NCBI GenBank assembly: GCA_964623085.1
Contig: CAZUTO010000016.1
Span: 1-49,458 of the forward strand
Origin: CAZUTO01 sp964623085
GTDB taxonomy: Bacteria > Pseudomonadota > Gammaproteobacteria > Pseudomonadales > GM7GCV1
DNA length: 49,458 nt
Direction of reading: 5' to 3'
Numbering within the stretch: the first letter of the stretch is position 1; every line of letters begins with the position of its first letter. Made by a program: the position numbers and the translations under genes. A model generated the notes under the pieces. The model did not search any database, was not told the DNA's origin, and saw only the letters and a list, made by a program, of their open reading frames with translations. Positions 7,304 through 16,351 of the stretch are shown one piece after another.

Positions 7304-10210
7304 CTATAGGTTGTATCGCAATCTCAAACTAAACTCGCGTCTGTTTGGCGGCGATATACTGATTTCGAACTCTTCTGGAGTATCCGCATTATTAGTACGA
7401 ATGGTTCTTGGCGTATCATCATCCAAGATGTTGTTAGCAGAGAACGTGAGGTTCCAGGTTCTGTTATTAACACCAAGGTTCACATTATAGGTAGTGAAAG
7501 AAGGGAAGTAATACAGGTTAGCGATATCGCCAAAGGTTTGACCAGTATGACGAGCATCGGCACGAGCAGTAAAGTTCAGACCAGTATTAAACAGCGGTGC
7601 TCGATAGCTTGCGCTAAGACTTCCTGCAAAAGATGGTGTACGTATCTCATCTGTACCAGATAGATCTCGACAAGGCGCGATCTCACCGTCTTCTACACCG
7701 CTATCATTAAGGAAGCCAAATCCTTCCGCACCAGTATTACAAATGTCAGTCGTGCGATTTCTCGCAATCGACATCTGACCGTTAATGCTCCACTCATTGT
7801 TGATTCTCCATTGCGCGGTCTGCTGAATACCGATCAATAGTGAGTCACCAAGATTGGTTTGACCCATCGGAGTGAAGTCGGCTCCCGCAATCACGTCATC
7901 CCTAAAGGCATCTTGATCATCTACCGCTATATTCGGGAAAAGTGCATCTGGCCCTTCAAACAACAGTTGATCAAGCTCGGCCTCAAATAACTCGTCGCCG
8001 TTTGCGAGGGTTCTGACATCAAAGCTGACGTTCGCCGCTTCTTGTTGGTCGGTCCAATTTTGAGCGTAGAGCACCGTCGTAAAGTTCACGTCACCATCAA
8101 AGAGCGTGCCTCTGATACCTGCTTCGAGGTTCACGATCTGCTCTTCCTCAAACTGCGTGTAGGTGGTTTCATCAAAATTAAACCCACTAAGAAATAGTTG
8201 CTGCTCAGCTAACTCTTCCCCTGTTGCGGTCTCATCGACCGCTAACACACCTTGCGATCTAAGATTAGTTGCTGCGCGCAAAGCAATAAGGCTATCGGGC
8301 GTCAACCACTCAGGGTTCGCAGCGCCTGGGCTAATACCAATTGCTGCCTGTGCGTAGGCTGTAATCTCATCCGTAAATGCATGAGTAAGCGAGATTCTCG
8401 GCAAGAAATTCTTAGACGTCGTATCGATGTCGCCAAAGGTAACAATATCATTTTGACCGACTTCTTCTAGAAACTGTCGCGCAAGGATATTATCGTTTGT
8501 GGTTGTATCGTGATCTAAGCGCGCTTCAAAAGCGAATGTGGTTCGATCAGTAATATCGTAGGTGATATTGAAGAACAGCCCAAAGTTCTCGAGACCTTCG
8601 TTAGTGATTAGCGTTGGCTCTATCTGTGGCGACAACCCATCTACACCCTGATCGACGAACTGATTACCTAAAATCAGGCTTGGGTCGAGCACACCTTGAA
8701 ACTGATCGAAGTTCAGCTGGTTAACGAAAAAGTTAGAGTATGAGCCACCTACCGACCAACGCAATCGCTGTGCATCTGGCGATACATATCGTGCTTCAAT
8801 ATATCGCTCGATCACACTATTGGGGTTAGCCATGTGGTTAACTGTTGCGCCCATTCCCATCGCAGTGAAACCGAAGTCGCCTTCCAGAACACCATCTGCG
8901 TTAAATTCAGGAACGTCAAAAACCAAAGTATCAACGCCTAGATCCGCATCTGTAAATGAGTTGGAATCTTCTTCTCCCCAAAAACCTAATACTTGGACTA
9001 ATCCGTTACCCACATCAAAAGTAAACTCAGCAGAGATTCGCTGACGATTATTAAAGATCTCGGGGCCGTCGGGGATAGTATAGGTCTGTGCTAAGCGAAG
9101 TAGATCGTCTACTTGATCTTGTCTAAGCCCAACAGTATTAGTAGTCGTTCCATCTATGTTCTGGATAGTAACGAGGTCGTTAGTTTCAGACCGCAAATGG
9201 TTAGTGAACTCTGCAGGAAGTAGATTTTCTAGCTGCGTATTAGTTGGAATAAACACCGAGCCATCACCAAAGTTACAATCAACTTCGCCTAGGAGGAATG
9301 TCCGACCGTTAGACAAGGTACCCACGTTACTACAGATATCTGCAATCGTTGCGTTAGGATCGCCTGTAATACGAGCTGGATCTACAACAAATCGAGTACC
9401 CTGGCTATCGTTCGTTTTACCGTTTAGGTAGCGGAACTCTGCACTGGCACGATCATTAATGTCCCACACCAACTTACCGGAGATGAAGTTGGTCTCACGA
9501 CGGCCGATATCAAAACCTTCAGTCGTTTGGAAATCAGAGGGGCCTTGGTTGCGCGAATATTCGCCATCCAAAGTATAGCCGAGCCGATCGTTAATGGGGC
9601 CAGAAAAGCTCGCCGTTATTGCATTACGGCCTAGCGATGAGGTTTGCGCCTGAAAGGAGCCATCAAATTCTTCACCGGGGTCTCTGGTCACGTAGTTGAT
9701 AGCGCCAGCAAAGGTCGCACGACCAAAGGCAGCACTCTGCGGCCCACTATAAAACTCGACAGCCTGAGTATCGATGAAACGAATCGTACCCTGCTGACCG
9801 GTCAACGGGAGGCCATCAATAAAGGTGTTCGCTCGACGGTTAGTAATACCTGAACCATTACCGCCTGCTTGCACGCCGCGAATAGCGGGGTTAGCGCCGT
9901 TCCGATCACCATTAGGATCTTCAAAATCGACCCCAGCAACCAAACCAAACAGGTCAAACAGATCATTGACACCGGCGTCTTCTATAACATCGGCGCCAAT
10001 GACGCTGATCGTTACTGGAATATCCTGCAAGCTTTCATCACGCTTGCGAGCGGTAACAATAATCTCATCGAGGGACTGAACCCCCTGCTCCTGCTGCTCG
10101 GCATCTTGACCAATTACTTCTTGCTCTTCCTGAGCTATTGCCTGACCTGAGACAAAAAACAATGTAGAAAAAAGTGAAACAGATAGAAATCGTGCAATTG
10201 TAGATTTCAT
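7304..10210 (-). CDS. TonB-dependent outer-membrane receptor 1
   Basis: 968 residues, ATG at 10210 with a G-rich Shine-Dalgarno (GGGGGG) 6 nt upstream. A signal peptide ends at SGQAIA-Q. A TonB-box-like segment (DEIIVTARKR) and plug domain follow, with motifs SLQDIPVTISVI, AIRGVQ, FIDGLPL and FYSGPQSAAFGRATFAGAINYVTRDP. The remainder is a 22-strand-type beta-barrel of about 750 residues ending in LRLRYNL. This is the plug and barrel of the broad receptor group common in Cellvibrio-like and sphingomonad bacteria; the substrate (siderophore, sugar or lipid-like compound) cannot be read from sequence. It stands alone after tRNA-Leu, with its own likely promoter at 10247-10285. The stop codon lies within the 14-mer shared by the two contigs at the gap. 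Confidence 0.9.
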   Translation of the reverse strand: MKSTIARFLSVSLFSTLFFVSGQAIAQEEQEVIGQDAEQQEQGVQSLDEIIVTARKRDESLQDIPVTISVIGADVIEDAGVNDLFDLFGLVAGVDFEDPNGDRNGANPAIRGVQAGGNGSGITNRRANTFIDGLPLTGQQGTIRFIDTQAVEFYSGPQSAAFGRATFAGAINYVTRDPGEEFDGSFQAQTSSLGRNAITASFSGPINDRLGYTLDGEYSRNQGPSDFQTTEGFDIGRRETNFISGKLVWDINDRASAEFRYLNGKTNDSQGTRFVVDPARITGDPNATIADICSNVGTLSNGRTFLLGEVDCNFGDGSVFIPTNTQLENLLPAEFTNHLRSETNDLVTIQNIDGTTTNTVGLRQDQVDDLLRLAQTYTIPDGPEIFNNRQRISAEFTFDVGNGLVQVLGFWGEEDSNSFTDADLGVDTLVFDVPEFNADGVLEGDFGFTAMGMGATVNHMANPNSVIERYIEARYVSPDAQRLRWSVGGSYSNFFVNQLNFDQFQGVLDPSLILGNQFVDQGVDGLSPQIEPTLITNEGLENFGLFFNITYDITDRTTFAFEARLDHDTTTNDNILARQFLEEVGQNDIVTFGDIDTTSKNFLPRISLTHAFTDEITAYAQAAIGISPGAANPEWLTPDSLIALRAATNLRSQGVLAVDETATGEELAEQQLFLSGFNFDETTYTQFEEEQIVNLEAGIRGTLFDGDVNFTTVLYAQNWTDQQEAANVSFDVRTLANGDELFEAELDQLLFEGPDALFPNIAVDDQDAFRDDVIAGADFTPMGQTNLGDSLLIGIQQTAQWRINNEWSINGQMSIARNRTTDICNTGAEGFGFLNDSGVEDGEIAPCRDLSGTDEIRTPSFAGSLSASYRAPLFNTGLNFTARADARHTGQTFGDIANLYYFPSFTTYNVNLGVNNRTWNLTFSANNILDDDTPRTIRTNNADTPEEFEISISPPNRREFSLRLRYNL

Positions 10211-10656
10211 ATAAAACCCCCCGGTTTGTTCTGAGCGCCATACAACATTATATTGACATCTCTACTACTTAGACGTCGAGTCTAACAACTAAATTGTATC
10301 GTTATGAATGATAATTTTTTAATTAAGTTAAACCAAATTGAACGTTAAAAATAAAAAATCAAAAAAACACCTAATTATCTATAAAAATCAACAAGTTACT
10401 GCCCTGCGTTTTTTCACCACTCATACGGAGCAAAAGATTACATTTATCAGCGAGGCCTTATTTCTGTTTTGGACTTCACACTTCTCGCTACTGGGCGTAT
10501 TCAACTAACTAAGATGTAGTTGTTTCGTATCGAAAAATCGCCCTTAATTCGGTGCCCGCAAAATTAGCACATCGACAGATGAATACAAGACAGGTCAATC
10601 GCTTTTGTCATTACCAGTATTACATTAACACTCTATGCAATGATTTGAATAATTGA
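10211..10656. other. 446-bp AT-rich intergenic region between TonB receptor 1 and tRNA-Leu
   Basis: No convincing coding sequence was found on either strand. The receptor-proximal part holds a candidate promoter and palindrome. In Pseudomonas-type genomes rimP-nusA-infB follow this tRNA; here they do not. No clear terminator after the tRNA was recognised. Confidence 0.6.
10247..10285 (-). promoter_or_regulatory. Candidate promoter and operator of TonB receptor 1
   Basis: A minus-strand TATAAT (10247-10252) lies 36 nt upstream of the start codon. At the -35 position is a perfect inverted repeat TTAGAC-5 nt-GTCTAA (10269-10285) instead of a consensus -35 box, a layout expected for a regulator-controlled promoter. 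The regulator is unknown. Confidence 0.4.
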
Positions 10657-10741
10657 TGGTGCCCAAGGCCGGACTTGAACCGGCACGGCTTGCGCCACTA
10701 CCCCCTCAAGATAGCGTGTCTACCAATTCCACCACTTGGGC
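10657..10741 (-). tRNA. tRNA-Leu (anticodon GAG)
   Basis: 85 nt including an encoded CCA at the 3' end. The acceptor stem is GCCCAAG/CTTGGGC, the D-loop has TGGTAGACACGC as in bacterial tRNA-Leu, the anticodon stem CTATC/GGTAG closes the loop TTGAGGG, the long variable arm is type II, and the T-loop is GGTTCAAGTCC. It lies 34 nt downstream of secG on the same strand, the common gammaproteobacterial arrangement. Confidence 0.95.
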
Positions 10742-10775
10742 ACAGGGATTTCCAATTGCGAATGAGCAGCCAGCC

Positions 10776-11195
10776 CTATTCAACTGGGATTGCGGATTCT
10801 ACACCATCCTCTATCTGCGGCGCACTCTCTACTGGGAGTGCGGGCACGGAATCTACGCTTTCATTAATAGGCAAAGCTGGTGGTGTATTTTCAACACTGG
10901 GTGCAACTGGCGCGACCGTTTCAAGTGTACCCGTCGGAAGAATACTTCCAGCGCCGATTTCAGCGTTGTCTCGAGAAATAAGCGCTAAACCCAAACTCGT
11001 GAGAAAGAAAATAAATGCCAGTAAGGCTGTCATTTTGCCAAAGAAACTGGTGCCGCCTGAACTACCAAATACGGTATTGGAGCCCCCTCCACCCATTGAT
11101 ACGCCCATGTTCGAACCCTTGCCCTGCTGGATAAGAATCAGCCCGATCATTAATATCGCCACTAAAAAGTGGACAGTTGTTACCAATGTTTCCAT
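10776..11195 (-). CDS. secG: Preprotein translocase subunit SecG
   Basis: 139 residues. SecG is a small inner-membrane partner of SecYE that assists protein export. The N terminus METLVTTVHFLVAILMIGLIL is one membrane segment, followed by the family signature LIQQGKGSNMG and the Gly/Ser-rich loop GGSNTVFGSSGG, then a second membrane segment (MTALLAFIFFLTSLGLAL). The C-terminal tail of about 50 residues is Pro/Val/Glu-rich and longer than in E. coli (110 residues in total), which is common in marine gammaproteobacteria. It begins 3 nt after the tpiA stop, so it is very likely translated from the same message as tpiA. Confidence 0.95.
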   Translation of the reverse strand: METLVTTVHFLVAILMIGLILIQQGKGSNMGVSMGGGGSNTVFGSSGGTSFFGKMTALLAFIFFLTSLGLALISRDNAEIGAGSILPTGTLETVAPVAPSVENTPPALPINESVDSVPALPVESAPQIEDGVESAIPVE

Positions 11196-11198
11196 AAA

Positions 11199-11954
11199 TC
11201 AGTTCTCACTTACCGTTGCCGCTTGGCATATTGCAATAAAATCCTGAGGCTTTAGAGATGCCCCTCCAATCAGCCCGCCATCGATATCGGGCTGACAAAA
11301 CAATTCTTCCGCGTTCTCCGGCTTAACACTGCCGCCATAAAGAATGCATATATCACTGCCAACTGCACCAAGTTGCCGACGAATGAAGTCGTGCATAGCC
11401 TGAGCCTCTTCTGGCTGTGCGGTTTTCCCAGTGCCTATCGCCCAAACGGGTTCATAGGCAAAAATGAGTCTTTTCAACTCGTTCGGATCAGTAAACACGC
11501 TGGCTATAGCCTTTACTTGGCCACCTACCACCGTCTCTGCTTGCCCTGCTTCCCGCTCGGCCAATGATTCACCAACACAACATATGGGCGTCAACCCGGC
11601 CGACAACGCTGCTGCCGTCTTTACTGCAACCAGAGTATCGCTCTCACTATGGTATGCACGGCGCTCGGAATGCCCGACTATGGCGTACTTGGCGCCTAAA
11701 TCCGCTGCCATTTCGGCACATACTTCGCCGGTATAGGCACCTTCGTCATGCGCACTTATATCCTGAACGCCAACTTCGATCCGCTCGCCGCTAAAACGAC
11801 GGACGAGACTTTCTACATATAAATATGGCGGCGCCACGACCACGGACACATTAGACAAACCGCCATCTGCATCCAGCAAATCAGATGACATAGTCTCGAC
11901 AAAAGACATCGAACCATTCATTTTCCAGTTCGCTACAACCACTGGTAGACGCAT
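11199..11954 (-). CDS. tpiA: Triosephosphate isomerase
   Basis: 251 residues, normal for the family. It interconverts dihydroxyacetone phosphate and glyceraldehyde 3-phosphate in glycolysis and gluconeogenesis, in the cytoplasm. Catalytic residues are visible: N9 and K11 in NWKMN, H95 in VGHSERR, E168 in AYEPVWAIGTG; the phosphate-binding loop YGGSVKPEN and GGASL near the C terminus are intact. ATG start with only a weak Shine-Dalgarno. It lies between glmM (90 nt upstream) and secG (3 nt downstream), the standard gammaproteobacterial order. Confidence 0.97.
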   Translation of the reverse strand: MRLPVVVANWKMNGSMSFVETMSSDLLDADGGLSNVSVVVAPPYLYVESLVRRFSGERIEVGVQDISAHDEGAYTGEVCAEMAADLGAKYAIVGHSERRAYHSESDTLVAVKTAAALSAGLTPICCVGESLAEREAGQAETVVGGQVKAIASVFTDPNELKRLIFAYEPVWAIGTGKTAQPEEAQAMHDFIRRQLGAVGSDICILYGGSVKPENAEELFCQPDIDGGLIGGASLKPQDFIAICQAATVSEN

Positions 11955-12044
11955 TTATATCTTGCTCGCCCCAAAAAGGGCGCAAATGGTAGCGGAGTTC
12001 CTGCTTCTGCTCAAGGCGGGCTTAGCTTTTGGCGCAAATTAACT

Positions 12045-13385
12045 TCACGCATAAACAGCGGCAACATCCCTGCCCAATTTATGAGCAAGCTTGGTCACAA
12101 CCTCTCCATCCTCACCTTCGACCATGACGCGAATCAATGGCTCAGTGCCAGAAGGCCGCAAAAGCACGCGACCCTTTCCAGCAAGTTCAGATTCGACCTC
12201 CGCGACAGCTTTGTCTAGCTGCGGATGACTTAGATCAGAGAGCTGTTTTTCTATCGGCACATTCACAAGCACTTGTGGGAAGCAATCCAGATTTTTCGCT
12301 GCCTGCTCCAAGCTTTGACCCATGTGCGCCAATGACTCCAATACCTGTAAAGCTGAAACGACGCCATCGCCAGTGGTGCCCATTTCACCACAGATAATAT
12401 GGCCAGAGGTCTCCCCTCCCAACTCGTAATCAAGCTCCAACATAGATTCAATCACATAGCGGTCACCGACGTTCGCGCGATGAAAACCAAGCCCGCGTTC
12501 CTCAAGTGCTAACTCTAAGCCAAAATTACTCATCAAGGTTCCGACCACTCCACGGAGCGACCCTTTGGCGTTCAAATAGTCTGCAACAATCAGCAACAAC
12601 GCATCACCATCGATGAGAACGCCTGCCTTATCGACAAAAGCTACTCGGTCTCCGTCGCCATCAAATGCTATACCCATGTCAGCGCCTTGCGCGACAACCT
12701 CGGCCGATAAGGCTTTAGTGTCGGTAGCACCATGGCCGGCGTTAATGTTGGTTCCATCGGGCTTCACACCGATACTGATTACCTCGGCTCCTAGCTCACC
12801 AAATACTTTAGGCGCTATGTGATAGGTGGCGCCATGGGCGCAATCCAGCACAATTTTCATTCCGTTTAGATTAAAGTCACGCGATACCGTGCTCTTACAA
12901 TATTCGATATAACGCCCAGGAGCATCTTCTACACGCCAAGCCTTACCGAGCTTATGAGATTCTTCAGTGACAAAGTCATTGTCCAAATACTCCTCAATTT
13001 TCCGCTCAATTTCGTCAGGCAATTTATAACCATCGCCAGAAAAGAACTTGATTCCGTTGTCTTGATGCGCATTGTGGGAGGCGCTGATGACGATACCGGC
13101 TTGCGCCTTAAAAGTTCGGGTAAGGTACGCAATGGCTGGCGTTGGCATAGGGCCAAGTAAACCTACATCGGCTCCCGATGAAATGAGCCCTGCCTGCAAT
13201 GCACTTTCAAATAGATAGCCGGAGACACGCGTATCTTTTCCAACGATAAATAGTCGGCGTCCATTTGTCTGTTCACCAAGCACTCGTCCCGCCGCCCAGC
13301 CAAGCCTCATCATAAAGTCTGCGGTAATCGGAAACTCGCCGACACAGCCGCGTATCCCATCGGTACCAAAATATTTTCTAGTCAA
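12045..13385 (-). CDS. glmM: Phosphoglucosamine mutase
   Basis: 446 residues. It converts glucosamine 6-phosphate to glucosamine 1-phosphate on the route to UDP-GlcNAc for peptidoglycan and LPS. It opens with RKYFGTDGIRG. The phosphorylated serine is S103 in ISASHN, followed by DNGIKFF. The metal-binding loop is DGDGDRV, the substrate loop GGETSGH and the phosphate loop RPSGTEPLIRVMVEG. The start is a TTG at 13385: an in-frame TGA lies just upstream, so no ATG or GTG is available before FGTDG. AGAGGA is about 9 nt away. The usual HNP of the active loop is HNA here. It is followed by tpiA and preceded by folP on the same strand. Confidence 0.96.
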   Translation of the reverse strand: MTRKYFGTDGIRGCVGEFPITADFMMRLGWAAGRVLGEQTNGRRLFIVGKDTRVSGYLFESALQAGLISSGADVGLLGPMPTPAIAYLTRTFKAQAGIVISASHNAHQDNGIKFFSGDGYKLPDEIERKIEEYLDNDFVTEESHKLGKAWRVEDAPGRYIEYCKSTVSRDFNLNGMKIVLDCAHGATYHIAPKVFGELGAEVISIGVKPDGTNINAGHGATDTKALSAEVVAQGADMGIAFDGDGDRVAFVDKAGVLIDGDALLLIVADYLNAKGSLRGVVGTLMSNFGLELALEERGLGFHRANVGDRYVIESMLELDYELGGETSGHIICGEMGTTGDGVVSALQVLESLAHMGQSLEQAAKNLDCFPQVLVNVPIEKQLSDLSHPQLDKAVAEVESELAGKGRVLLRPSGTEPLIRVMVEGEDGEVVTKLAHKLGRDVAAVYA

Positions 13386-13433
13386 AGGACATCATCCTCT
13401 TATTAATTTTCTAATTTGAGATTGGTCAAGACA

Positions 13434-14255
13434 CTATTGCTGCGCCATTTTAAATGATTGCCAGATCTTTACCGTATCTATTGCCGCTGCGACATTGTGG
13501 ACTCTTAATATACTTGCCCCTGCACTGAGTGCCAGCATATTCAGTGCGGTCGTTCCAGTATCTCGCTGATCAAGGTCACGACCGGTCATTGTGCCAATCA
13601 TAGATTTTCTAGAAAAGCCTACTAAAACCGGTCGACCCAAGCTTTTGAATTGATCAATACCGCCTAACAAATGAAGATTCTGCTCTAGGGTTTTACCGAA
13701 TCCAAATCCGGGGTCTAGACAGACGCGATCTTCGTCGATTCCGGCGTCTAGAGCGCGGCTAAGTGCTTCGGATAGAAAGGCTTGCACTTCATCGACGACG
13801 GAATCATAAGCTGGGGCGGACTGCATCGATATCGGCTCACCTTGCATATGCATCAGACACACCGCCATATTGCTTTCGGCGACGGCTTCTAACGCTCCCT
13901 CACGGGTTAGCGCTCGAACATCGTTAATCATTGAAGCACCGCAATTAGCGGCTTGGCTAATTAATGCTGGAGAACTTGTATCCACTGATACTGGTGTATC
14001 AAATCTTTCTACAAAGCATTCCAATATCGGCGCGACTCTGTCGAGTTCTTCTTGTTCTGACACTGGCAGTGCACCGGGGCGAGTTGACTCTCCACCGACA
14101 TCTAACCAATGCGCGCCTTCTTGCACCATCTTGGCTGCAGCATCTATAACTAAAGAAGAATCTATACGGCTGGCGTTAAAGAATCTGCCGCCATCAGAAA
14201 AAGAATCGGGCGTTAGATTAATAACGCCCATGACTTGTGGAGAAAATGAAATCAA
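13434..14255 (-). CDS. folP: Dihydropteroate synthase
   Basis: 273 residues. It joins 4-aminobenzoate to hydroxymethyl-dihydropterin pyrophosphate in folate synthesis and is the target of sulfonamides. All family motifs are present: VMGVINLTPDSFSDGG, DVGGESTRPGA, SVDTSSP, the loop INDVRAL, CLDPGFGFGK, GFSRKSMIG and LRVHNVAA. The proposed start is TTG 14255; the only other candidate is the ATG of MGVINLT, which would cut off the first strand. No clear Shine-Dalgarno is seen, and with ftsH ending 37 nt upstream, reinitiation or coupling is likely. glmM follows after 48 nt. Confidence 0.95.
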   Translation of the reverse strand: MISFSPQVMGVINLTPDSFSDGGRFFNASRIDSSLVIDAAAKMVQEGAHWLDVGGESTRPGALPVSEQEELDRVAPILECFVERFDTPVSVDTSSPALISQAANCGASMINDVRALTREGALEAVAESNMAVCLMHMQGEPISMQSAPAYDSVVDEVQAFLSEALSRALDAGIDEDRVCLDPGFGFGKTLEQNLHLLGGIDQFKSLGRPVLVGFSRKSMIGTMTGRDLDQRDTGTTALNMLALSAGASILRVHNVAAAIDTVKIWQSFKMAQQ

Positions 14256-14292
14256 TAATTTATTGAATCAACAATAACCTAGAAGAGCCCTA

Positions 14293-16206
14293 CTAGTGTT
14301 GACTAGCGGGGCCGCCTACTTCAGGTTTTGCAGATGTGTCTTCATCGGCGTGATTCGTTTCAACATCCACACCCGGACCACCCGAACCGTCTGACCAACC
14401 TGCTGGCGGACGCACCTTTCTGCGAGCCATCAAATCGTCAACCTGTTCGCTATCGATGGTTTCATATTCCATAAGTGCGTTTTTCATCTCGTGGAGTATG
14501 TCCATATTTTCTTTCAAAATCTTTTCGGCTTTGTCGTAGCAGGAATCGATGACTTCTCGAACCTCTTTATCGATCTCACCGAAAGTCGCAGCTGAATAAT
14601 TGAGCATGGTGCTGCCCATGCCTTCATTATTACTACTTTCTTCACCATAATGCAGAGGACCAAGTTTTTCACTCAACCCCCATTTCGTAACCATATTTCG
14701 CGCAAGCTGCGTGGCTCGCTCAATATCATTAGACGCGCCGGTAGTGACGCCATCGTCGCCGTTAATAAATTGTTCCGCAAGCCTACCGCCGAAGAGCGTA
14801 CAGATTTGGCTGAGAATCGCCTGCCTCGACAAACTATATTTATCATCTTCAGGCAAAAACTGCGTCAAGCCGAGCGCTCGCCCCCGAGGAATAATAGTGA
14901 CCTTGTGAATAGGATCATGTTCCGGCATTAGATAGCCGATAATCGCGTGACCTGCCTCATGGTAAGCGGTATTGGCTTTTTCTTTTTCTGACATCACCAT
15001 GGATCGACGCTCAGATCCCATCATGATTTTATCCCGGGCGTCCTCAAAATCTTCCATACTCACAGTACGGTGATTTCTGCGCGCAGCAACGAGCGCTGCC
15101 TCGTTCACCAAATTGGCTAGGTCAGCCCCTGAGAAACCGGGCGTACCTCGCGCAATAATCGAAGATTGAACAGTCTCATCGACAGGCACTTTCCTTAGAT
15201 GAACTTCCAGAATCTGTTCGCGGCCGCGAATATCCGGCAACCCAACATAAACCTGACGATCAAAGCGTCCTGGTCGCAATAGTGCGCGATCAAGAACATC
15301 TGGGCGGTTCGTCGCTGCGATAACAATCACGCCCTCATTGCCTTCGAAACCATCCATTTCTACCAGCATCTGGTTCAGGGTTTGTTCACGCTCGTCATTA
15401 CCGCCGCCATAACCACCACCACGGTGCCGGCCTACAGCGTCAATCTCATCGATAAATATAATACAGGGCGCTTGTTTCTTGGCTTGGTCAAACATATCGC
15501 GCACACGACTGGCACCAACACCAACAAACATTTCGACAAAATCGGAACCCGAAATAGTGAAAAACGGAACTTTGGCCTCACCTGCGATAGCCTTCGCCAT
15601 CAAGGTTTTACCCGTACCCGGTGGGCCCACCATCAAAACGCCGCGAGGGATTTCGCCACCAAGGCGCTGGAACTTGGCGGGATCTTTCAGATACTGAACA
15701 AGCTCTTGTAAATCTTCTTTTGCTTCATCAATACCCGCCACGTCTGAAAAGGTGGTTTTAATCTGGTTTTCGCCGAGCAGCCGAGCTTTACTTTTGCCAA
15801 AAGACATCGGGCCACCACGACCGCCCGCTCCTCCTTGCATCTGCCGCATAAAAAATATGAATACGCCAACAATTAAAAGGATAGGAAAGGACGCGAGAAA
15901 CAATTGCATCCAGAAACTGGTTTGCTGAGGTGGCTTTCCTACTACATGGACGTTGTTGTTAATTAAGTCGTCCATGAGTTTGGGGTCAGACACATTGGGA
16001 CGAACGGTCTGAAAGTAATCACCATTCTGACGCTCGCCATAGATCATGGCATCTTGGAATTCTACTTTTTCAATGCGACCATCTCTGACCTCATTGATGA
16101 ATTCGCTATAGTCCAATTCATTGACTACAGTTGTTGTGCTGAGGTTCTGAAAGACCGCCATCAAAACAACCGCAATAACCAACCAAAGAACAAGATTTCT
16201 TGCCAT
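14293..16206 (-). CDS. ftsH: ATP-dependent membrane zinc metalloprotease FtsH
   Basis: 637 residues from ATG 16206, which gives the conserved start MARNLVLWLVIAVVLM as in E. coli; an in-frame GTG 9 nt upstream is less likely. FtsH is a hexameric inner-membrane AAA+ protease that degrades misfolded membrane proteins and regulators such as LpxC. Visible parts: a membrane segment at about residues 4-20, a periplasmic domain, a second membrane segment at about 100-120, Walker A GPPGTGKT (about 194-201), Walker B CIIFIDEIDAVG, second region of homology ATNRPDVLDRALLRPGRFD, and the zinc site HEAGH. The acidic C-terminal tail ends DTSAKPEVGGPASQH. It lies between rlmE and folP, as in E. coli. Confidence 0.98.
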   Translation of the reverse strand: MARNLVLWLVIAVVLMAVFQNLSTTTVVNELDYSEFINEVRDGRIEKVEFQDAMIYGERQNGDYFQTVRPNVSDPKLMDDLINNNVHVVGKPPQQTSFWMQLFLASFPILLIVGVFIFFMRQMQGGAGGRGGPMSFGKSKARLLGENQIKTTFSDVAGIDEAKEDLQELVQYLKDPAKFQRLGGEIPRGVLMVGPPGTGKTLMAKAIAGEAKVPFFTISGSDFVEMFVGVGASRVRDMFDQAKKQAPCIIFIDEIDAVGRHRGGGYGGGNDEREQTLNQMLVEMDGFEGNEGVIVIAATNRPDVLDRALLRPGRFDRQVYVGLPDIRGREQILEVHLRKVPVDETVQSSIIARGTPGFSGADLANLVNEAALVAARRNHRTVSMEDFEDARDKIMMGSERRSMVMSEKEKANTAYHEAGHAIIGYLMPEHDPIHKVTIIPRGRALGLTQFLPEDDKYSLSRQAILSQICTLFGGRLAEQFINGDDGVTTGASNDIERATQLARNMVTKWGLSEKLGPLHYGEESSNNEGMGSTMLNYSAATFGEIDKEVREVIDSCYDKAEKILKENMDILHEMKNALMEYETIDSEQVDDLMARRKVRPPAGWSDGSGGPGVDVETNHADEDTSAKPEVGGPASQH

Positions 16207-16351
16207 AACTGCCACCGGCCGTCTTTAACGGCATGCATTTATTGTCATTGCCCTGACATTAGTTATCAGGATTATTCATCATCATAGCACTTGGGATTAG
16301 CTAACAGGAATTAACCCCGAGTTAGGCGCTTAATTTGAGCACCCTGCCCTA

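Noticed and set aside
7102..7332. Open frame reading through the N gap
   Set aside because: Its continuity depends on unknown bases; the sequence on both sides is intergenic hairpin and the receptor 3' end.
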